Positions 18,231 through 26,927 of a stretch of 64,000 bases of DNA are shown piece by piece. The stretch covers positions 434,001-498,000 of the forward strand of contig NZ_JBHEBG010000003.1 of the NCBI RefSeq assembly GCF_046557915.1, in the 5' to 3' direction. Both the position numbers and the translations under genes were made by a program. The stretch's first letter is position 1; every line of letters begins with the position of its first letter. The DNA is from JBHEBG01 sp046557915 (GTDB lineage: Bacteria > Bacteroidota > Bacteroidia > Flavobacteriales > Flavobacteriaceae). The notes beneath the pieces are model-generated. The model saw only the letters and a list, made by a program, of their open reading frames with translations, ran no database searches and was not told the origin of the DNA.

Positions 18231-19064
18231 CTATAAATCTCGCTTCTTTAATAAAGCGTAGGCTGAATAGATGAATATTGCCGTCCATATGAGCACGATA
18301 AGCACTTCGTACCAGTGTACGGCATAGTCAAATTTTAAGTCTTCACCCAATTGTTGTCCAAGGTTTTGTACAGCCGACAGTCTAGTAAATGGTTCGTCTA
18401 CCAAACGTTGCATGGATTGCAAGGGAAAAAAGCTCTTTATGACTTTGGCGTTTTCCCAACTGGTGACTTTCCAACCCAAAAAACCAAAAAGTAACTGTTC
18501 TACGATAGCCCATAAAATAAGAAACCCAATCGCGAAAGCGGATCTTTTTACGAGGATACCTAGAAAGAGGCAAAAAGAAAAGAAACCGACCAGTTTTAAG
18601 AAAAAGGCTAGGATAAACTCTAAATCCGAAAAGATAATGCCCAATTCGTTGTAATCGGAATAGGCAAGGCCCAAAGAGAGGGAAACAACAAATATAAACA
18701 GTGTGGAGATTGCTGAAAATGCAAGTACAGTCAGGAATTTGGAGTATACAAACTCCCATTTACTAAGACCGTCGATTAAATTTTGTTTTATAGTTTTATT
18801 GCTGTATTCGTTTGCCATCATAGATACAATGACAACTGCGAGAAACAATTTGAAAAAAGCAGCTATATAGGCATTGAAGTGCCATATATAGGGAAAATTA
18901 AAGATGCCCAGTTCCGCAAGATGAAATTTTATGGGGCCTATATCAAATTTTATGGCCGCAACCAATGAAATTAGTGTTAGCAATATGAAATATGAAATGA
19001 TCAACACCTTACTGGCACGGTTGTTCCAAAGTTTAATGAACTCTATATGTAGTAGTCTTAACAT
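18231..19064 (-). CDS. ABC-2 type transporter permease
   Basis: 277 residues with about six membrane helices (near 18-40, 50-75, 105-130, 140-165, 172-195, 250-270). It starts MLRLLHIEFIKLWNNRASK, the usual entry of bacitracin/lantibiotic-type ABC-2 permeases, in which a short charged helix precedes the first span. It is 12 bp downstream of the ATPase gene on the same strand, forming an export pair. Substrate is unknown; the pattern fits antimicrobial-peptide immunity, lipid export or a Nos/Gld-like transporter. Confidence 0.85.
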   Translation of the reverse strand: MLRLLHIEFIKLWNNRASKVLIISYFILLTLISLVAAIKFDIGPIKFHLAELGIFNFPYIWHFNAYIAAFFKLFLAVVIVSMMANEYSNKTIKQNLIDGLSKWEFVYSKFLTVLAFSAISTLFIFVVSLSLGLAYSDYNELGIIFSDLEFILAFFLKLVGFFSFCLFLGILVKRSAFAIGFLILWAIVEQLLFGFLGWKVTSWENAKVIKSFFPLQSMQRLVDEPFTRLSAVQNLGQQLGEDLKFDYAVHWYEVLIVLIWTAIFIYSAYALLKKRDL

Positions 19065-19076
19065 GTGTTTTGGGCT

Positions 19077-19985
19077 TTAGTTTTTAACGGCCGTATTATT
19101 GGTTAGGGTAAGGAACTGTTCTTCCAGGCTTTCTTTTCGTTTTACCAAATGGGAGAGAATCACCCCTTTATCGAACAGCATTTTGTTTAAATCTATGGCG
19201 TTCAATTCTTCCTTTAGGAATGCAGTTATAAGCCCGTTGGCAACGGTTACCTTGCCAAAACTGGCATTACCTTCCAAAAAGGCTAGTAATTTCTCGGTAT
19301 GCGCAGTTCTTAATTCGAAGAAACCATGGCTGGCCAACATCCCATCTACCCTGCCAGAGTACAATTTTTCGCCCTTCCGAAGAATTACAACATGGGTACA
19401 CACTTTCTCTACCTCGTCCAACAAATGCGAAGCTAACAAAATGGTGGTTCCCATTGAAGCCACCTTTTTTATGATTTCCCGTATCTGATGAATACCTTGG
19501 GGATCTAACCCATTTGTGGGTTCGTCCAAAATAAGGATCTGTGGATCGTTCAAAAGGGCGGAGGCAATGGCAAGGCGCTGTTTCATACCCAATGAATAGG
19601 TCCTAAATTTACTGTTTCTTCGATCCCAAAGACCTACCAATTCTAATTTCTCTTGTATTTTTGTAGGAGGTACCTCCTTAATTTTGCAGACCAATTTTAA
19701 ATTCTGCACGGCGGTCATATAAGGATAGAAATTGGGTCTTTCAATAATGGCCCCTACTTTTTTTAATGCTTCGTGGGTAGAAGTGCTACCGTTAAACCAA
19801 CTAAAACTACCATGGGTTTTGTTCACTACATTGAGCACAATGCCCAAGGTGGTGGACTTTCCACTGCCATTGGGACCAAGAATACCATAAACATTACCTT
19901 TTTCAATGGTGAACGATAGGTCTTTAACAGCGGTGAGGTACCCAAATCTCTTTGTTAGTTTGTCTACGGTAAGTATGGTTTCCAA
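19077..19985 (-). CDS. ABC transporter ATP-binding protein (BcrA/ABC-2 type)
   Basis: 302 residues. Walker A GPNGSGKST is near residue 38, the signature YSLGMKQRLAIASALL near 137, and Walker B LILDEPTNGLDPQG near 160, with the switch histidine in ASHLLDEVE. A C-terminal extension of about 85 residues is typical of ABC-2/drug-type ATPases. The start is a TTG at 19985; the in-frame codons just upstream give no ATG. It sits directly ahead of its permease and is divergent from the kinase-like gene at 20074. Confidence 0.92.
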   Translation of the reverse strand: METILTVDKLTKRFGYLTAVKDLSFTIEKGNVYGILGPNGSGKSTTLGIVLNVVNKTHGSFSWFNGSTSTHEALKKVGAIIERPNFYPYMTAVQNLKLVCKIKEVPPTKIQEKLELVGLWDRRNSKFRTYSLGMKQRLAIASALLNDPQILILDEPTNGLDPQGIHQIREIIKKVASMGTTILLASHLLDEVEKVCTHVVILRKGEKLYSGRVDGMLASHGFFELRTAHTEKLLAFLEGNASFGKVTVANGLITAFLKEELNAIDLNKMLFDKGVILSHLVKRKESLEEQFLTLTNNTAVKN

Positions 19986-20033
19986 AATGGGATCGGTTTT
20001 TAAATTGTTTATAGTAACTTGACGATGAAATCC

Positions 20034-20041
20034 TAAATTTG
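20034..20041 (+). promoter_or_regulatory. -7 box for the kinase-like gene
   Basis: TAAATTTG matches TAnnTTTG, 32 bp before the ATG at 20074. TTG at 20005-20007 lies 26 bp upstream, longer than usual for a -33 partner. Confidence 0.5.
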
Positions 20042-20073
20042 TTACAAATTACAGGTTAATTAAAAAATATACG

Positions 20074-21156
20074 ATGTCCGAGCGATTAATGTCAAAGAAA
20101 AAGCCTGCTTATCCAATAAGCCCAAGACTAGATGCCTATTTGCATCATTATAGTCGTAAAATAGAGATTCCCATATTTTATGATGATCTGTTGCGCTTTG
20201 CCGGATCTGTGGTGGTTTATGATTCCAAAGATGAAGATACCTTATGGGTAAGGGTTTATTATAGTGATTTTGACAGACAGGAAATAGATTTGAGCCTTAA
20301 AAAAGTGTATTCCATCCTTCATTCCGATGGTAGTAATCGTATCATCCAGTACTTAAATGTTGATGCCGTTGACTATTGCACTTTTGGAAATTCCAAACCG
20401 TTTAGGATCAAGGTGAGGAACATCCTCAATGACAATTTCACTTATTTTTATGTTAAGAAGACCGATGCCTCCCGTGTTTATGGCCTGGAGCTAGAACATA
20501 TGTTGTCTCCTTACAACCTTAATTTTTTGGTGTATAAAGATACTTTAATTGAAGAGCATATTGCAGGAATACCGGGCGATGTATTTATTAAGGAAATGCT
20601 GCCTAAGTGCACGGAATCTGAAAAAGCACAGCTGGCCAAGGAATTTGTAAAATTCAATGAACGTTGCATGATACGTTTATTAGGAGATATGCGTTCGTAC
20701 AATTATGTAATAGTTCCTACCCACGATTTTGACCATGTAGTTTACAAAATACGGGCCATAGATTTTGATCAACAGTGTTTTGAGGGCAAGCTAAAGGTGT
20801 ACAGACCGCAGTTTTTTAAAGAGAATTATTTAATGGTGGAACTCGTACGTGGCAAGTTGCAAAAATATTCGGTAGATCAGTATAAGGTAGAGGAACGGTC
20901 TATAGTGGCCAAACGAATCATAAGTTCCGAAAATAGGATTGAAGAATTGGTAGATATATGTAGAGAAGACAATATTTCCATTGAAAACAATATTCAAATG
21001 TTAAAAGGGGAAATCTATGACCTTACCATGGACGCAAAGTTTAAAAAATGCAAAACTATGGGAGAAGTATTGACCCTAGCCCTAGATTTTGTAAAAAGAA
21101 ATTACGAAGATGTAAGTATGAAACAGATTATTGAACAAAAATTTGACAATCAATAA
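20074..21156 (+). CDS. conserved protein with a kinase-like catalytic signature
   Basis: I do not recognise a named family for this 360-residue protein; no signal peptide or membrane helix is seen. Several segments line up in order with the protein-kinase-like/aminoglycoside-phosphotransferase fold: TYFYVKK (Lys128/129, candidate ATP lysine), LELEH (Glu139/141, candidate helix C glutamate), a hinge-like LIEEHIAGIPG (158-168), LGDMRSYNYVI with Asp205 and Asn210 exactly five apart as in the catalytic loop, and RAIDFDQQ with Asp230 as the metal-binding aspartate. The match is from motif spacing only. It is convergent with the NdpA-like gene. An alternative ATG is at codon 6. Confidence 0.6.
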   Translation: MSERLMSKKKPAYPISPRLDAYLHHYSRKIEIPIFYDDLLRFAGSVVVYDSKDEDTLWVRVYYSDFDRQEIDLSLKKVYSILHSDGSNRIIQYLNVDAVDYCTFGNSKPFRIKVRNILNDNFTYFYVKKTDASRVYGLELEHMLSPYNLNFLVYKDTLIEEHIAGIPGDVFIKEMLPKCTESEKAQLAKEFVKFNERCMIRLLGDMRSYNYVIVPTHDFDHVVYKIRAIDFDQQCFEGKLKVYRPQFFKENYLMVELVRGKLQKYSVDQYKVEERSIVAKRIISSENRIEELVDICREDNISIENNIQMLKGEIYDLTMDAKFKKCKTMGEVLTLALDFVKRNYEDVSMKQIIEQKFDNQ

Positions 21157-21190
21157 CAAAAATAGGAGCATGCTACCTTCCCCAAATGGA

Positions 21191-22249
21191 TCAACTCTTT
21201 TGTTCTTTGTTGAAATAAACCAGATAATAATACATCTGTCTTTCCTCGTCCCAGCCTTTCTCCACAAATTTCTCAGCAGATTCTGGATTTATAAAATCTA
21301 ATTTTATCTGTATGTTGGTATCTAGATTGATTACGTTTTTAATCTTCTTTCTCGCATCGGAAACCGCCTTATTGGCGATATCAAAATTGGAAACGTCCTC
21401 TATACTGTATTTGGGCCCCTTTTCTACCTTATAGTGCTTAAACTCTGGAATTAGCTCTGGGTTTTCTATGACCTCGTTTAAAAAGTTAGACTCTTCAAAA
21501 GCATCATTTTTGGCAAAATGGTTTACCGCCCGGTTCATAAAAAGTACCTCTTGCTGTTTGTCCTCTGCAGGTAATACTACATCTTTTGCAAAGTTCTGGC
21601 AGAATTTTAAATAATTTTTTGTGTAAAAATTCTCGTCTGTCAAAGCATCCAAACCAAGGAAGTTTTCTAACCAGTATTTGGCATCATAACGATTGCTGTC
21701 CACGGACAATATTTTGTAACCTTCTTCCTTTTGTACATTGAAAACAATACAACCTTTGTCCAATTTATTTATATTGATGCCTTGTTGTACCAAGATATCC
21801 AAATTGTTTCCTTTTTCCTGGAATTGTAGAAAATCTTGTTTTAATTCGCTTTTGAATATCCCTACCGCATCAACCTTTACATTATCTAAAAGCACATTTG
21901 TAAAATAACCTACGTATACTTCCCCGCTTTTTATATGTGGATGGTTGGATTGCTCGTAGAGATATGTTGCCAGTTTTTTGGAATTCTCATGGGCACTGGA
22001 CGGATCATCAAAAATGGCTGTAACTACTTTGTTTACTTCGTTAAACGCTATATCTACCTCATTGGTAAAACGAAAATAGTTCTCTTCTTTCTCTCGGAAT
22101 GGCCTAAAAAAATATTCCTTTAAGAGCCCTGTAGTCTCATCGTTGAGGGCAAACGGTTCCGAGGATAGGAAAATGGGTTCGTTTTTGTTCTTGTTCCCCA
22201 CATTATGCAGGGAGATACTCTCTATCTGGGCTGGATATAGGTTTATCAT
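21191..22249 (-). CDS. NdpA/YejK-type 37-kDa nucleoid-associated protein
   Basis: 352 residues from an ATG at 22249. The pattern fits the NA37/NdpA family (PF04245): an N-terminal ISLHNVGNKNKNEP region, YFTNVLLDNVKVDAVGIFKSE in the centre, and a helical C terminus. The family was described from nucleoid-enriched fractions and is mostly proteobacterial; members also occur in Bacteroidetes, often next to unrelated genes. DNA association is the family description, not visible in the sequence. It is convergent with the kinase-like gene with a 34-bp gap. Confidence 0.75.
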   Translation of the reverse strand: MINLYPAQIESISLHNVGNKNKNEPIFLSSEPFALNDETTGLLKEYFFRPFREKEENYFRFTNEVDIAFNEVNKVVTAIFDDPSSAHENSKKLATYLYEQSNHPHIKSGEVYVGYFTNVLLDNVKVDAVGIFKSELKQDFLQFQEKGNNLDILVQQGININKLDKGCIVFNVQKEEGYKILSVDSNRYDAKYWLENFLGLDALTDENFYTKNYLKFCQNFAKDVVLPAEDKQQEVLFMNRAVNHFAKNDAFEESNFLNEVIENPELIPEFKHYKVEKGPKYSIEDVSNFDIANKAVSDARKKIKNVINLDTNIQIKLDFINPESAEKFVEKGWDEERQMYYYLVYFNKEQKS

Positions 22250-22331
22250 TATCGGTTTTAGCTTTTAAAATTATGGGGTAAGATGTGTTTGTTGTCTTTT
22301 GCGCAAGATATGAAAATCCCGAACGTAAATC

Positions 22332-22829
22332 CTAGTTCCAGTTTTCGTCAAAATCCAAATCGTCATAGTTGTCCAGGGTATTGTCAAAATCAAAGGAAGG
22401 ATCGGCCTCAAACTTTTTTTCTGGCGGTGCATCGGGCAATTCCCCAAAACTGAAAAGAACGTTGGGATATGATCTGCCATCCTCTTTTTTAACAATATCC
22501 GCTAACTCCACAAAGAATGTCCACATACTCAGAAAATCGTACACATATATAAGTTTGGGGGTATCTTTTGACAGTACATCCTGTAAAAATGTTTGGTGCA
22601 TCAATCTTGCCTCGGAACCATTTTCGCTCATATCGAACAAAGCAATTTCTTCGTCCTGATTCCATCGCTCATCACAGGTATAAAAAGAAGCCATTTCGTT
22701 TCCCATAAAGCCGAATGCCTGACTAATTGCATTATGAAAATCCTCCAAATTGGCAATCGCATCCATCTCGATATCCCTAAAAATATCGTCCTCGGCATCC
22801 AAGATTACCCTGATTTTGAAAATCATCAA
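22332..22829 (-). CDS. pRiA4b ORF-3-like protein
   Basis: 165 residues, no signal peptide. It follows the plasmid pRiA4b ORF-3-like/IS1096 TnpR-type family (PF07929): IFKIRVILDAEDDIFRDIEM, a DFHNAISQAFGF helix, then KLIYVYDFLSMWTFFVEL where the family has a Y-x-Y-D-F-G-D-x-W motif. The last 40 residues are strongly acidic (DPSFDFDN, NYDDLDFDENW). In other genomes such genes sit on plasmids or mobile elements, but no mobile gene is visible here. Function is unknown. It lies upstream of the NdpA-like gene on the same strand. Confidence 0.75.
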   Translation of the reverse strand: MMIFKIRVILDAEDDIFRDIEMDAIANLEDFHNAISQAFGFMGNEMASFYTCDERWNQDEEIALFDMSENGSEARLMHQTFLQDVLSKDTPKLIYVYDFLSMWTFFVELADIVKKEDGRSYPNVLFSFGELPDAPPEKKFEADPSFDFDNTLDNYDDLDFDENWN

Positions 22830-22854
22830 TAGTTTATTGTTTGATAGGACAAAG

Positions 22855-23889
22855 TTACAAAGTTTTGCGACTAGTTCTAGATTTTAATGCTTCCAAAAGC
22901 AAATAAAACTGCAAGGCAAATAACACAGAAGCAAGCACTAGGTGCAGTGGCTGGCTGCCAAACGGAAAATCCAAATAGTACATGGCCATACCCGTAATTA
23001 CCTCTGCAAAAATAAGGATCATAACCCATTTTATTTTGCTGCTGGCAAGTCCTAATTTCCACAATTTAAGGGCCAGATATCCATTTATAAGCACCACAAG
23101 GATAGAAAATGACCTATGTATGTAAAATGAAAAGGCAGGGTTTTGAAGTAGGGCACTATGGTTTTCACCTAAAATATCTATTTGATCATCCACAAATTGC
23201 CTTACTTGTGTTCCTAGGACAACCTGCACTAGGGTAATACCCATTGTTACCAATAAAAGTAGGGTTATGGGTTTATCGCAATCCGCTTTTGAGGGTTTGG
23301 GATCCGTGAGATGGATAAGATATAGGAGTAGGGCCACTATTGCCAACGCCATAACCATATGGATGGTTATTTTTGTAGGCTCTAATACGGAGTATACCAC
23401 GGTAGCCCCCAACCATGCCTGAAACCCCATGGCAAAGACTACAAGCCAAGAAAGCAAGGGAATACTTTTGTCTTTTTTCCAATGTTTTATGGAGATTATG
23501 GCAAGTAAAAGGGTAGCTAGGCCTGCCAAAGCCCCAAAAAGGCGATTAATAAATTCTGTCCATGTGTGGGAAGCATTAAAAACGGCATAATCATGCCGGG
23601 TATAGGAATCCCAGTTTTCTGCTTTATAAATGGGCGAAGAGTTAAAATCGGAGTTGGCAACCCATAATTCTTCATTCCTTATAATTACTTGCCCTTGCTT
23701 ATACGATTTTCCGGGGCGCCATTGTAGTTCAGAAACATCGGTGGGGGGTATGAAATAACCAAAACATTTTGGCCAATCGGGGCATCCCATTCCACTTCCG
23801 GTCATTCTAACGACCGCGCCAGCAATGATAACCAGATAGACCAATACTAAGGAAATCTTTGCAACTTTTCTAAACTGTATTTGCATCAT
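22855..23889 (-). CDS. ctaA: heme A synthase (COX15/CtaA) with an extra loop domain
   Basis: 344 residues, eight membrane helices. It oxidises heme O to heme A for cytochrome c oxidase. Conserved heme-ligand histidines are seen in HTWTEFINRLFGAL, PTKITIHMVMAL, FYIHRSFS and QPLHLVLAS, and a cysteine pair GCPDWPKC (Cys36, Cys42) sits in the first outer loop. The same loop carries about 45 extra residues (near 55-98) with W-x4-Y-x2-G-x-V and a later P-x5-W, unlike the shorter loop of Bacillus CtaA. No cox or cta genes are adjacent. The start is either of two adjacent ATGs (23889 or 23886). Confidence 0.92.
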   Translation of the reverse strand: MMQIQFRKVAKISLVLVYLVIIAGAVVRMTGSGMGCPDWPKCFGYFIPPTDVSELQWRPGKSYKQGQVIIRNEELWVANSDFNSSPIYKAENWDSYTRHDYAVFNASHTWTEFINRLFGALAGLATLLLAIISIKHWKKDKSIPLLSWLVVFAMGFQAWLGATVVYSVLEPTKITIHMVMALAIVALLLYLIHLTDPKPSKADCDKPITLLLLVTMGITLVQVVLGTQVRQFVDDQIDILGENHSALLQNPAFSFYIHRSFSILVVLINGYLALKLWKLGLASSKIKWVMILIFAEVITGMAMYYLDFPFGSQPLHLVLASVLFALQFYLLLEALKSRTSRKTL

Positions 23890-23945
23890 GTGGTATAAAA
23901 CGATTACAAAATTACCACTCTTTTACAGAATAAAACAGCAATGTG

Positions 23946-25379
23946 CTATGCATTGTTTTTAGCCTGCAGACCAAGTTCTTTTCCCTTGGATAGCATAAAG
24001 GCTTGGGCAGCTTTATACTCGTTAGGAATAACTCCTTCCAAAATGGCTTCTTTAATGGCATCTTTAATAAGGCCTATCTCTTTAGACGGTTTCAAATCAA
24101 AGGTTTTCATAATTTCTTCTCCGCTTACTGGCGGTTGAAAGTTTCGGACATGATCTCTTTCTTCTACTTCAATTATTTTTTCCCGGACCACTTTAAAATT
24201 ATTCTTGTATTTTCTCTGTTTTTTAGGATTTTTAGTGGTTATATCCGCTTCGCATAAGGTCATTAGATCATCTACATGTTCACCAGCATCGAATATCAGC
24301 CTTCGAACGGCAGAATCGGTAACAAAATCCTCGGAGAGCACAATAGGTCTAGAACTCATCAATACCATTTTTTGTACAAACTTCATTTTATCGTTCAGCG
24401 GCATCCGCATTCTTTTGAACAGTTTGTACACCATTTTAGACCCTACAAACTCGTGGGCATGGAAAGTCCATCCAATTTTTTTGTCAAACCTTTTGGTAGG
24501 GGCTTTTCCTATGTCGTGCAACAAGGCTGCCCATCTCAGCCAAAGGTTATCCGTATTTTTGGCTATGTTGTCCACAACCTCCAAAGTATGCCAAAAATTG
24601 TCTTTGTGGCGCTGCCCTTCAACTTCCTCAATACCTTGTAAAGCCAACAGTTCTGGTAGAAGATGTTTTAGTAGACCCGTTTGGTGCAAGAGTTGAAACC
24701 CTATGGACGGTTGTGCACTTGCCAAAATTTTATGTAGCTCATCTACGATACGTTCCTTGGAAACAATGGTAATACGATCTTTGTTTTTACCGATGGCTTC
24801 TAAGGATGTGGAATATATAACAAAATTTAACTGGGTAGCAAACCGTATGGCGCGCATCATTCTTAAGGGATCATCAGAAAAGGTAATTTCTGGGGATAGG
24901 GGTGTGCGAATCAGTTTTTTTTGTAGATCTTTTACCCCATCAAAAGGATCTAATAAGTCTCCAAAATCATGTTCGTTTAAAGAGAGGGCCAAGGCGTTGA
25001 TGGTGAAATCCCTTCTTTTTTGGTCATCTTCCAAGGTGCCATCTTCCACAGCTGGTTTACGACTATTATCCCGATAGCTTTCTTTTCTGGCACCCACAAA
25101 CTCTAGCTCCATCCCCTGATGCTTTATCATTGCCGTACCAAAGTTCTTGAAAATCGTAACTTCTGGTTTGCCTGGGAGCATGCTGGCTACCTTTTTGGCC
25201 AGGGCAATTCCACTTCCAATTGCTACAATGTCAATATCTTTGGCATCCCCACGTGCCAACATAAGGTCTCTTACAAAACCTCCAATGACATAACTATCTA
25301 GGGAGAGGTTTTTTGCTGCCGATGAGATTATGGAGAATATTGGATCTTGTAGCGCTTCTTGGTAGTTCTTTTGCATCAT
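23946..25379 (-). CDS. tRNA nucleotidyltransferase / poly(A) polymerase family protein with HD domain
   Basis: 477 residues. The N-terminal nucleotidyltransferase domain has GGFVRDLMLARGDAKDIDIV (GG-x-VRD then the metal-binding DxD), KRRDFTINALAL and the ERxxxE-type region VSKERIVDELHKIL. A C-terminal HD domain follows: FWHTLEVVDN, LHDIGKAPTK, which is a phosphohydrolase motif. In Bacteroidetes this architecture (PcnB-like) is the enzyme that adds or repairs the CCA end of tRNA, sometimes with phosphatase activity from the HD part. The gene is 1 bp downstream of the TsaC-type gene and clearly in the same operon. Confidence 0.9.
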   Translation of the reverse strand: MMQKNYQEALQDPIFSIISSAAKNLSLDSYVIGGFVRDLMLARGDAKDIDIVAIGSGIALAKKVASMLPGKPEVTIFKNFGTAMIKHQGMELEFVGARKESYRDNSRKPAVEDGTLEDDQKRRDFTINALALSLNEHDFGDLLDPFDGVKDLQKKLIRTPLSPEITFSDDPLRMMRAIRFATQLNFVIYSTSLEAIGKNKDRITIVSKERIVDELHKILASAQPSIGFQLLHQTGLLKHLLPELLALQGIEEVEGQRHKDNFWHTLEVVDNIAKNTDNLWLRWAALLHDIGKAPTKRFDKKIGWTFHAHEFVGSKMVYKLFKRMRMPLNDKMKFVQKMVLMSSRPIVLSEDFVTDSAVRRLIFDAGEHVDDLMTLCEADITTKNPKKQRKYKNNFKVVREKIIEVEERDHVRNFQPPVSGEEIMKTFDLKPSKEIGLIKDAIKEAILEGVIPNEYKAAQAFMLSKGKELGLQAKNNA

Positions 25380-25380
25380 C

Positions 25381-25941
25381 TTATTCGCGGATCACTTTTA
25401 CACTTCCATCGTTACCAAGTTTGATAATGGATGATGGAGCACTTTTTTTAGAATCTCGATTCAAATTTACTATATAGTCCACACCTTTTAAAATCTCCGG
25501 ATCTATTTCTTTAAAGGAACGTGGCGATGGCCTTCCCGAAAGGTTGGCCGACGTGGATACAATGGGTTTTTTAAATTTGCCAATTAAGTACTGACAAAAT
25601 TTGTCTTTGGCCACTCTTATGGCTAGTGTGTTGTCCTCGGCTATTAAATTTTTGGCAACTCCTTTGGGGTTGTCATAAACAATGGTTGTGGGTTTGCTGC
25701 TTAGGTCCATGATATCATATGCCAGTTCTGGTACTTCCTCAATATACTGTTCCAACATAAAATCATTGTTCACCAAACAGATCATGGTTTTGGTATTGAC
25801 CCTTTCTTTCAACTGGTAAATCTTGGACACGGCAGTTTCATTGGTGGCATCGCAACCAATACCCCATATAGTGTCCGTAGGGTAGAGGATAAGTCCGCCT
25901 TGGGAAAGAACTTCAGTAGTTTTTTGAATCTCGACTTTCAT
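25381..25941 (-). CDS. threonylcarbamoyl-AMP synthase (YrdC/TsaC type)
   Basis: 186 residues matching a single YrdC domain, shorter than the two-domain Sua5 (about 330). Diagnostic segments are GGLILYPTDTIWGIGCDA, QLKERVNTKTMICLV (the K-R-x-x-x-x-K ATP/bicarbonate region) and the C-terminal STSANLSGRPSPRSFKEID. It makes threonylcarbamoyl-AMP for the t6A37 modification of ANN-decoding tRNAs. One base separates its stop from the CCA-adding enzyme start, so two tRNA-maturation genes are co-expressed. Confidence 0.9.
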   Translation of the reverse strand: MKVEIQKTTEVLSQGGLILYPTDTIWGIGCDATNETAVSKIYQLKERVNTKTMICLVNNDFMLEQYIEEVPELAYDIMDLSSKPTTIVYDNPKGVAKNLIAEDNTLAIRVAKDKFCQYLIGKFKKPIVSTSANLSGRPSPRSFKEIDPEILKGVDYIVNLNRDSKKSAPSSIIKLGNDGSVKVIRE

Positions 25942-25989
25942 CTTAAATTGGGTGTTTATAATCCATAGGAAATGAGATAAGACAAACTG

Positions 25990-26808
25990 TTAAAAGTGTA
26001 TCTCAAAATACTGGGATACCGCATCCCATTGCGTGCGGTTTTTGTCCTTATCCACATTATTCTTTTTTAAGGACTGTTTTTGCGATCCCATGATAGGAAT
26101 AGGTTTTTTAGGGGCATTTTTGGCCGTAATAGATGGGGTTCCCCTAAGGAAAGACATGGCCTTAAACCATAAGTCGTCCGCTTTTGGGGTAAGGTCCAAA
26201 AAAAGTGTTACATCTGTTGTTTTGTGGTACAACCTATCTGGTGGGTATAACACTCCACCCGCACCAATTGGCAACACGGCATTTTGGTTGAAAGAGGTAT
26301 CCTCTTTATATACCCACTGCTTATAGGGTAAAAGCTTTCCATTGCTGTCATAACTGATATAGCGTGTTTGATTTGCAATGATACACCCTGGCATGTTGGT
26401 ATGCTCATCGTAAAGGCGAGACAACCAAGTAGGCCTATAAATAAGATCGTCATCACAAGTCACTATAACCGCTTCGGGGAACAACGCTAGCGAATGTATT
26501 AGTTTACGGTGCGAACAATTGAGCGCTGAAAACTTTATCTCAAAAATGTCGCCTTCCAATTTCCTCAATGACAAAGGAATGTCATTTTTTAAGTCTTGGT
26601 TTAACCAAAGGATTATTTTGGAAGGCATTACGGTTTGATCTAGAATACTCCTAATAACAATGGGAACAATTTTTAGCCTAGAGGGTATGGACGTTAATGA
26701 GACAATAACAGGAACTTCCTTTTTGTTCATTGATTTTAACCTACTTGCGGATAGGGATAGTAATCTAAGTGTCTGAAAAATGGATACGGGTATTTCTTTA
26801 ATTTTCAT
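25990..26808 (-). CDS. GT-A fold glycosyltransferase-like protein
   Basis: 272 residues, no signal peptide. It has the GT-A style N terminus VIVSLTSIPSRL, a LDQTVMPSKIILWL segment where GT2 enzymes bind the nucleotide, and CDDDLIYRPTWLSRLY with a DDD metal site. Later IANQTRYISYD and GAGGVLYPPD fit the acceptor half of the fold. It is probably a cell-surface or LPS sugar transferase. It lies 48 bp upstream of the TsaC gene on the same strand and diverges from the glycosyltransferase at 26928. Donor and acceptor are unknown. Confidence 0.75.
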   Translation of the reverse strand: MKIKEIPVSIFQTLRLLSLSASRLKSMNKKEVPVIVSLTSIPSRLKIVPIVIRSILDQTVMPSKIILWLNQDLKNDIPLSLRKLEGDIFEIKFSALNCSHRKLIHSLALFPEAVIVTCDDDLIYRPTWLSRLYDEHTNMPGCIIANQTRYISYDSNGKLLPYKQWVYKEDTSFNQNAVLPIGAGGVLYPPDRLYHKTTDVTLFLDLTPKADDLWFKAMSFLRGTPSITAKNAPKKPIPIMGSQKQSLKKNNVDKDKNRTQWDAVSQYFEIHF

Positions 26809-26827
26809 GCCAAGGCAATTACTAACG

Positions 26828-26835
26828 TATTTTTG
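26828..26835 (+). promoter_or_regulatory. second plus-strand -7 box in the glycosyltransferase intergenic region
   Basis: TATTTTTG matches TAnnTTTG but lies 92 bp upstream of the ATG at 26928. It could be an alternative upstream promoter for that gene. It faces away from the minus-strand gene ending at 26808. Confidence 0.35.
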
Positions 26836-26900
26836 CTATATTTCCATCAGCCATTACAGCAATATTGATGTAAAATCAAAGATATACAATAAGAGTTTCA

Positions 26901-26908
26901 TATTTTTG
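26901..26908 (+). promoter_or_regulatory. -7 box for the GT2 gene at 26928
   Basis: TATTTTTG matches TAnnTTTG, 19 bp before the ATG. The closest TTG upstream is too far to be its -33 partner. Confidence 0.5.
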
Positions 26909-26927
26909 CTCGGACAATTTAAATAGT

